Positions 58,956 through 64,000 of a stretch of 64,000 nucleotides of DNA are shown one piece after another; position 1 is the stretch's first letter; every line of letters begins with the position of its first letter. The DNA is from Geothrix sp. 21YS21S-4 (GTDB lineage Bacteria; Acidobacteriota; Holophagae; Holophagales; Holophagaceae). The notes beneath the pieces were generated by a model, which was not told the origin of the DNA, did no database searches, and was given only the letters and a program-made list of their open reading frames with translations. The translations under genes and the position numbers were made by a program. Where the stretch lies: positions 620,001 to 684,000 of the forward strand of contig NZ_CP132719.1 of NCBI RefSeq assembly GCF_030845995.1, in the 5' to 3' direction.

Positions 58956-61493
58956 CTATCCCATCGGCTCCTCATGCCCACACTTCGGGCACAAGAGCAC
59001 CTGAATCGGATCCTTCCCCCGGGGCTTCCGCGTCTTCTCGCCCATGCTGGGGTTCTTGCAGGCGGGGCAGGTGACGGGGACGGGCTTGTCCCAGGCGGTG
59101 TAGTCGCACTTGGGGTAGTTGGTGCAGCCGTAGAAGATCTTGCCGAAGCGGGTCTTGCGAGGGCTGAGGCCGCCGCCGCACTTGGGGCAGGGGACGGCGA
59201 GGATCTCCTTCTTCACGGTCTTGCAGGCGGGGTAGTCCACGCAGCACACGAACTCGCCGTAGCGGCCGTGGCGCTTGACGAAGCCCTTGCCGCAATTGGG
59301 GCATTTCTCGCCGGTGGGCTCGTCGGGGGGGACGGGGATACCCTTGGGGTCGGCCTTCACGATGCCCTTGCACTTGGGATAGTTGGGGCAGGCCCAGAAG
59401 GGGCCCCACTGACCCTTGCGCAGGCTCATGGGCGTGGTGCCGCACAGCGGGCATTCCGGCGCGTCCTCGGGCTCCTCCATCTTTTCGAGGTCCGCGGTGT
59501 AGTCGCACTTGTCCTTCTCGTTCTCGGCGCTGTAGTTGGTACACCCCACGAACAACCCGTTGCGGCCGATGCGCTTGAGCAGCGTGCCCGGGTGCTTCTT
59601 GCGGTCGCCGCACTTGGGGCACTTCTCCCCGGTGGGGACGCCGGCCTTGAGGTTCTGCATGTCCTTTCCGGCGGCGGCCAGGGCCTGCTCGAAGGGGCCG
59701 TAGAAGTCCGTCATGGCCTTCTTGAAGGTGAGCTTGCCCTCTTCGATGCGGTCGAGGTTGCCCTCCATGCCCGAGGTGTACTTGGGATCCAGCAGATCCT
59801 GGAAGCCCTGGAGCAGCAGCTCCGTGACCGTCATCCCCAGGTCCGTGGGCTTGAAGCGGCCCTCGTGCTTCTTGACGTAGTCCCGGTCCTGGATGGTGGC
59901 GATGATGCTGGCGTAGGTGGAGGGGCGGCCGATGCCGTCCTCTTCCAACTCCTTCACGAGCGTGGCTTCGTTGAACCGCGCCGGGGGCTTGGTGAACTGC
60001 TGGTCGGCGTCGAGTTGCTCCAGCTTCAGGGCCTCGCCCAGCTTGAGGGCGGGCAGGTGGGTGCCGTCCTCGTCCTCGTCGTCCGCCAGCTTGGCGGCGT
60101 CGGCGATGCCCTCGGCGTCGGTCTCGGTCTTGTCCGCGCGGTAGACCGCCAGCCAGCCGGGGAAGCGCTCGATCTCGCCCTTGGCCTCGAACAGGGCCAC
60201 GTCCTTGCCCACTTCGGCCTCGGTCTGGACCACGGTCTCGTCGAAGCGGGCGGCCTCCATCTGGGAGGCCATGGTCCGCCGCCAGATCAGGGCGTAGAGC
60301 CGGAACTGGTCGGGCTCCAACTGGCCGCGCAGGCTCTCGGGGGTGCGGGTGATGTCCGTGGGGCGGATGGCTTCGTGGGCGTCCTGGGCGCCGGCCTTGC
60401 CGGTGTAGATCCGGGCCTTGGCGGGGATGTGGTCCTTCCCGTACTTCTGGGCGATGAACTCGCGGATGGCCTCCACGGCCTCCGGGGCCATGCGGGGCGA
60501 ATCCGTGCGCATGTAGGTGATCAGGCCCACGGGGCCCTCGCCGAAGTCCACGCCCTCGTACAGCCGCTGGGCGTTCTGCATGGTGCGGCTGACGCTCATC
60601 TTCAGCTTCTGCGCGGCCTCCTGCTGGAGCTTGGCGGTGGTGAAGGGCGCGGCGGGATTCCGCTTCTTCTCCTTGGTCTCCAGGCTGGTGACCTTGTAGG
60701 CGGCCTTTTCCAGGGCGGCCTTCAATTCCTTGGCCTGGACGGCGTCGGCCACCCGGCGCTTGGTCTCCTTGTTGCCGAGCTGGAGGCTCTCGCCGCCGAG
60801 CTTGACGAGCTTCATCCAGAAGCTGGGCGGCAGCTTGGCGGCGAACTTGCCCTTCAGCACCCAGTATTCGACGGGGTTGAAGGCCTGGATTTCCCGCTCG
60901 CGGTCCACGATGATCCGCACGGCGACGCTCTGGACCCGCCCGGCGCTGAGGCCGCGGCGGACCTTGTCCCACAGGACCTGGCTCACCTTGTAGCCCACCA
61001 GGCGGTCCAGGACGCGCCGGGCCCGCTGGGCGTCCACCAGCTTCTTATTAATGATGGTGGGCGCCGCCATGGCCTTCTGGATGCCCGAGGCGGTGATCTC
61101 GTTGAACAGGACGCGGCTCACGGGCAGGGTCTTGGGGGGCTTGATGGCCTCCAGCAGGTGCCAGCTGATGGCCTCCCCCTCGCGGTCGGGGTCAGTGGCG
61201 AGCACGATCTCGTCGGCGCCCTTGGCGGCGGCTTTCAGCTCCTTGACCACCTTCTCCTTGGCCGGGCTGATCTCGTATTCCTCCTGGAATCCGTTCTCCA
61301 CGTCCACGCCCAGTTTCTTGGGCAGATCCCGGATGTGCCCCACGGACGCCATGACCTTGTACCCCTTGCCGAGGTACTTGGTAATGGTCTTCGCCTTCGA
61401 CGGGCTTTCGACGATCACGAGCTTCTGACCACGCGATGCGTGCTCAGAACCGTCCGGCGTACTCGAATCGCCCTGATTTGGCTTCCTGGTCAC
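58956..61493 (-). CDS. topA: DNA topoisomerase I
   Basis: 845 residues from GTG 61493 with AGGAG upstream. The TOPRIM domain begins KLVIVESPSKAKT and has the acidic DPDREGE; the catalytic Tyr is Y327 in LITYMRTDSPR. The C-terminus (from about 610) has five Cys4 zinc ribbons, the last ending LLCPKCGHEEPMG. It relaxes negative supercoils. It is 49 bases after dprA in the same direction, so a dprA-topA operon is likely. Confidence 0.96.
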   Translation of the reverse strand: MTRKPNQGDSSTPDGSEHASRGQKLVIVESPSKAKTITKYLGKGYKVMASVGHIRDLPKKLGVDVENGFQEEYEISPAKEKVVKELKAAAKGADEIVLATDPDREGEAISWHLLEAIKPPKTLPVSRVLFNEITASGIQKAMAAPTIINKKLVDAQRARRVLDRLVGYKVSQVLWDKVRRGLSAGRVQSVAVRIIVDREREIQAFNPVEYWVLKGKFAAKLPPSFWMKLVKLGGESLQLGNKETKRRVADAVQAKELKAALEKAAYKVTSLETKEKKRNPAAPFTTAKLQQEAAQKLKMSVSRTMQNAQRLYEGVDFGEGPVGLITYMRTDSPRMAPEAVEAIREFIAQKYGKDHIPAKARIYTGKAGAQDAHEAIRPTDITRTPESLRGQLEPDQFRLYALIWRRTMASQMEAARFDETVVQTEAEVGKDVALFEAKGEIERFPGWLAVYRADKTETDAEGIADAAKLADDEDEDGTHLPALKLGEALKLEQLDADQQFTKPPARFNEATLVKELEEDGIGRPSTYASIIATIQDRDYVKKHEGRFKPTDLGMTVTELLLQGFQDLLDPKYTSGMEGNLDRIEEGKLTFKKAMTDFYGPFEQALAAAGKDMQNLKAGVPTGEKCPKCGDRKKHPGTLLKRIGRNGLFVGCTNYSAENEKDKCDYTADLEKMEEPEDAPECPLCGTTPMSLRKGQWGPFWACPNYPKCKGIVKADPKGIPVPPDEPTGEKCPNCGKGFVKRHGRYGEFVCCVDYPACKTVKKEILAVPCPKCGGGLSPRKTRFGKIFYGCTNYPKCDYTAWDKPVPVTCPACKNPSMGEKTRKPRGKDPIQVLLCPKCGHEEPMG

Positions 61494-61542
61494 GGCAGAT
61501 CTCCTATGGGGGCTAAGGATGGAACCAGCCCACGGAGGTTTG

Positions 61543-62376
61543 TCAAGGGACCCGTCCCGCGGCCAGGTCCTCCAGGAGGTCGGCTGGAGATAGGCAAATA
61601 TGTGCAGCACCCTCCCTTAGAAGAAAATTCGGCCCTTCGGCCGACGGGTCCTCCGGTGATCCAGGGCACACCCACAGCTCCTTCCCCAGGTCCAGGGCGA
61701 GGCGGGCCGTGACCAGGGAGCCCGACTTCCGCCGGGCCTCCACCACCAGGACGCCCTCCGTCCAGGCCGCCAGCAGCCAGTTCCGCCGCGGGAAATGCCA
61801 GGCCCGGGGCGGCGCTTCGGGCGGAAAAGGCGTGATCACCCCGCCGCCGGAGGCCGCCATCCGGTCCATCAGGTCGCGGTGCTCGGGCGGATAGGGATGG
61901 TCGAGGCCCGAGCCCATCACGCCCCAGGTGGCTCCCGCTTCCAGGGCGCCCCGGTGGGCCGCGCCGTCGATGCCGCGGGCCAGGCCCGAAAGGACGGCCA
62001 CCCCCGCCTGCGTCAGGTCCTTCGCCCAGGCGCGGGCGCGCTCCACCCCGCGGCGGGAGGCCTGGCGGCTGCCCACCAGGGCGATGCGGGGGCGGGGAGG
62101 CGGGAGGGTTCCGCGCACCCACAGGGCCACCGGATAGGGCAAAGGGGCCAGCAGCTCGTCCACGCCCGGATCGCCGGGGAGGAGCAGCCGGGCGCCCCGG
62201 ACCTGCGCCTCCTCCCGCCGGCGGGGAAGGTCGGCTTCCAGATGGGCCAGGGCGGCGGCCTGCGGGGGAGTCAGCCGCGGTTCTTCACCCGCCTGGAGGG
62301 CGGCCCAGATTTCCGCTTTCTGGCGCTCGGGCCAGTCGGCTACGGTGAAGGCGAGGGCCCAGAGGCGCAGGTCCAT
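61543..62376 (-). CDS. dprA: DNA-processing protein DprA
   Basis: 277 residues from ATG 62376. The Rossmann domain has the hallmark [31 protein letters not shown] and the late motif [20 protein letters not shown]. It loads RecA on incoming single strands in transformation. No comEC or pilus genes are in view. The C-terminal winged helix of some DprA proteins is absent or very short. Confidence 0.92.
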   Translation of the reverse strand: MDLRLWALAFTVADWPERQKAEIWAALQAGEEPRLTPPQAAALAHLEADLPRRREEAQVRGARLLLPGDPGVDELLAPLPYPVALWVRGTLPPPRPRIALVGSRQASRRGVERARAWAKDLTQAGVAVLSGLARGIDGAAHRGALEAGATWGVMGSGLDHPYPPEHRDLMDRMAASGGGVITPFPPEAPPRAWHFPRRNWLLAAWTEGVLVVEARRKSGSLVTARLALDLGKELWVCPGSPEDPSAEGPNFLLREGAAHICLSPADLLEDLAAGRVP

Positions 62377-62445
62377 GGGGAATCCGGGAGATGCTCCATC
62401 GTGGCTCTCTCCCCGCGGGGGACGCAAGGCAAGGCAGGTTTTCCC

Positions 62446-62473
62446 TTGCGTTTCCGACCTGCACGACTACACT
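62446..62473 (+). promoter_or_regulatory. promoter of rpmB
   Basis: TTGCGT (62446-62451), 16 bases, TACACT (62468-62473). Transcription would start near 62480, giving a leader of about 35 bases. Divergent from dprA. Confidence 0.65.
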
Positions 62474-62514
62474 GGTTCTCTTGGCTGTTTTCTTCTTCGG
62501 CTCGTGAGGTTCCC

Positions 62515-62706
62515 ATGTCCCGTCAGTGCGAAATCTGCGGTAAGAAGCCCCAATTCGGGAACAACGTCTCCCATTCCAACAACGTCACCAAGCGGCGGTG
62601 GAATCCGAACATCCAGCGCGTGCGTGCCCTGGTGGGCGGCGCCCCGAAGCGGCTTCGGGTGTGCACCTCCTGCATCCAGTCTGGTAAAATCCTGAAGGCC
62701 GTTTAG
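62515..62706 (+). CDS. rpmB: 50S ribosomal protein L28
   Basis: 63 residues. [12 protein letters not shown] and CTSCIQSGK give the paired CxxC zinc sites of the C+ form; [17 protein letters not shown] is the L28 core. GAGG lies six bases before the ATG. It is not followed by rpmG; it has its own terminator. Confidence 0.97.
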   Translation: MSRQCEICGKKPQFGNNVSHSNNVTKRRWNPNIQRVRALVGGAPKRLRVCTSCIQSGKILKAV

Positions 62707-62727
62707 TCCTTCTCCAAATTTTCATCC

Positions 62728-62760
62728 ACGAGGCGGCCCAGTCGGCCGCCTCGTCTTTTC
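62728..62760 (+). terminator. terminator of rpmB
   Basis: An 11-bp stem ACGAGGCGGCC/GGCCGCCTCGT (62728-62738 and 62744-62754) then CTTTTCC. Confidence 0.88.
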
Positions 62761-62811
62761 CATATCGAGCTTCACGTCCGCCCCACCCGCCCCACCACCC
62801 TGGAGCACCGA

Positions 62812-63222
62812 ATGGCGCGCATCACGTGGCAGCCCGCCCTGGAAACGGGGCACGACCGGATCGATGAGGAGCACCAGTCCCTGGTGGCGGCCATCAACCG
62901 CCTGCGGGACGCGATGGAGGCGGGGAAGGGCCCCGATGAAATCGAGGATCTGCTGGTCTTTCTCCGGGACTACACCGTCCGCCATTTCGCGATGGAGGAG
63001 GGCCTGATGATCCAGTACAGCTACCCCGGCACCGCCGCGCATTTCGCCGCCCATTCCAACCTGGTGCTCCAGGTGAGCGATCTTCTGGCCGCCCACCGCG
63101 CCGGCCAGCCGCGCCCGCTGGAGGCCGTTCTCGCCTTCCTGGAAACCTGGCTGCTGGGGCACATCCAGAACGTGGACAAGGAACTGGGCAATTTCCTGAA
63201 GAACCGCGAGGGCAGCGCCTAA
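62812..63222 (+). CDS. bacteriohemerythrin
   Basis: 136 residues, single hemerythrin domain. All seven iron ligands are placeable: H21, H58, E62, H77, H81, H117 and D122. It binds oxygen reversibly at a di-iron site and may store it or sense it. GGAG lies 6 bases before the ATG. Cytosolic. Confidence 0.95.
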   Translation: MARITWQPALETGHDRIDEEHQSLVAAINRLRDAMEAGKGPDEIEDLLVFLRDYTVRHFAMEEGLMIQYSYPGTAAHFAAHSNLVLQVSDLLAAHRAGQPRPLEAVLAFLETWLLGHIQNVDKELGNFLKNREGSA

Positions 63223-63226
63223 GCCC

Positions 63227-63232
63227 TACACT
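63227..63232 (+). promoter_or_regulatory. -10 box for leaderless tsaB mRNA
   Basis: TACACT ends exactly six bases before the tsaB ATG, so transcription would begin at or next to the A of ATG. No ribosome site intervenes, and no good -35 is visible. Confidence 0.5.
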
Positions 63233-63238
63233 GGATCC

Positions 63239-63937
63239 ATGCTGCTCGCCCTCGACACCACCACGGAAATCCTCCATCTGGCGCTGATCCGAGGGGAGCG
63301 CGTCTGGTCGCGGCGGGTGGCCTCGGAGGCGGGCCGGGGGCACAGCGAGCGCCTGATTCCGGCCCTGGACGGCCTCATGGCCGAGGCGAGCGCCCGTCCC
63401 GGCGATCTTTCCGGCGTGGCGGCCTGCGTGGGACCCGGGGGCTTCACCAGCCTGCGGATCGGCGTGGCCACGGCCGAGGGCCTGGGCCTCACGGGCCTGC
63501 CCACCTGGGGCTTCTCGGCCTTCGCCCTCCGGGCGGAGACCTTGCGGCGGGCCGGGGTGGAAGGGCCGTTCTGGATCCTGCTGGACGGCCAGCGGGGCGA
63601 GGCCTTCCACCAGCGGTGGGAGGAGGGGGCGCCCGCTTCCGCCGCGGCGAAGAGCCTCCTCGCGGCGCTGGCGGAGCGGGTGAATACGGAGGCCTGGTGG
63701 GCGCCGGAGGCGTTCGCTCCCAAGGTGGAAGCCGTCCTTCCCGAGCGGAGGATTCGCCTGGAGGACGAAGGCGAGGCCACCCTGGCCGGGCTCATCGCCG
63801 TCGCCCAGCGGGCCTCCCAGGGGCCTCCGGAAGCGCCCCTGGTGCCCTTCTACCTGCGGGAGACGGACGCCGAGGTGAACTTCCCCCACGCGGCGGCCCA
63901 CCTGTCCGAAGCCCTGCGGAAGGGCGTGGCCCGATGA
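63239..63937 (+). CDS. tsaB: tRNA threonylcarbamoyladenosine biosynthesis protein TsaB
   Basis: 232 residues. It opens LLALDTTTE and has GPGGFTSLRIGVATAEGL, the TsaB hallmark. It is an inactive homologue of TsaD that scaffolds formation of t6A at position 37 of ANN-decoding tRNAs. The stop overlaps the next ATG as ATGA. Confidence 0.94.
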   Translation: MLLALDTTTEILHLALIRGERVWSRRVASEAGRGHSERLIPALDGLMAEASARPGDLSGVAACVGPGGFTSLRIGVATAEGLGLTGLPTWGFSAFALRAETLRRAGVEGPFWILLDGQRGEAFHQRWEEGAPASAAAKSLLAALAERVNTEAWWAPEAFAPKVEAVLPERRIRLEDEGEATLAGLIAVAQRASQGPPEAPLVPFYLRETDAEVNFPHAAAHLSEALRKGVAR

Positions 63938-64000
63938 AGCTGGAGATGGGCCGCCTGGAGGACGGGGCGCCCCTCCCTGAGTGGGTGGCAGCCCTGGACC
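63934..64000 (+). CDS. start of a gene, probably rimI acetyltransferase (partial)
   Basis: Only 22 residues are visible, starting MKLEMGRLEDGAPLPEW. It overlaps tsaB by ATGA. In many genomes rimI (ribosomal-protein S18 alanine N-acetyltransferase) follows tsaB, and a start like this would suit a GNAT enzyme, but the visible part carries no motif. Confidence 0.4.
   Translation, partial: MKLEMGRLEDGAPLPEWVAALD

Overview
The window is a high-GC chromosomal segment of a Gram-negative bacterium: BamA and a Skp/OmpH-type chaperone show an outer membrane, and there are several secreted or lipoprotein products. The gene styles (UVR-type ClpC in a Gram-negative, PAS/REC-rich signalling proteins, DUF4342, zinc-type L28, CCA-encoding tRNA genes) look to me like a Holophaga/Geothrix-type acidobacterium. 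That assignment is inference, not proof. There is no phage, plasmid, IS transposase, rRNA operon or CRISPR array.

Layout. 1-2.1 kb: an iron-type PepSY/DUF3649/DUF3325 membrane operon read leftward, with a Fur-like box inside its candidate promoter. 2.1-5.7 kb: DNA-damage operon of Pol IV and a Rad3/DinG-type helicase that carries a complete RecB-like nuclease domain. 5.9-7.5 kb: purA followed by tRNA-Lys and tRNA-Glu with their own promoter and terminator. 7.7-14.7 kb: clpC-bamA-skp-MFS, read rightward with a 4-base clpC/bamA overlap. 14.9-20 kb: two secreted lipoproteins and metK. 20.1-27 kb: leftward signalling operon (HD-GYP regulator, REC protein, NagZ-like hydrolase, GGDEF regulator) and clpB. 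27.2-31.7 kb: M13 peptidase, ThrE-type exporter and an L-2-hydroxyglutarate-oxidase-like flavoenzyme. 31.8-37.5 kb: Aer-like receptor, a GxxExxY PD-(D/E)XK protein bounded by inverted repeats, mutS, a small membrane protein and a VOC protein. 37.7-38.8 kb: AT-rich orphan membrane gene. 39.3-53.6 kb: NMT1/SsuA-type ABC importer, methyltransferase, YcaQ-like protein, FadH-like reductase, DUF4342/sensor-domain pair, M14 peptidase, thioesterase, small proteins and a large hybrid histidine kinase. 53.7-55.4 kb: TetR regulator divergent from an SDR, with two clear operators between them. 55.4-58.9 kb: AT-rich island with a retropepsin-like protein and an overlapping pair of unknown genes. 59-64 kb: housekeeping genes topA, dprA, rpmB, bacteriohemerythrin, tsaB and the start of a probable rimI.

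The most unusual feature is the repeat content between 14.7 and 53.7 kb. I find seven copies of one palindromic family (A, built on CACCAAG units) and six of a second (B, built on GATGAACACGG units). They lie mostly within about 25 bases of a stop codon, in at least two cases supply codons to the neighbouring gene, and are absent elsewhere in the window. In the same stretch lies the GxxExxY nuclease-fold gene, enclosed by a 37-base imperfect terminal inverted repeat. Together they suggest a non-autonomous repeat system whose mobilising protein has not been identified.
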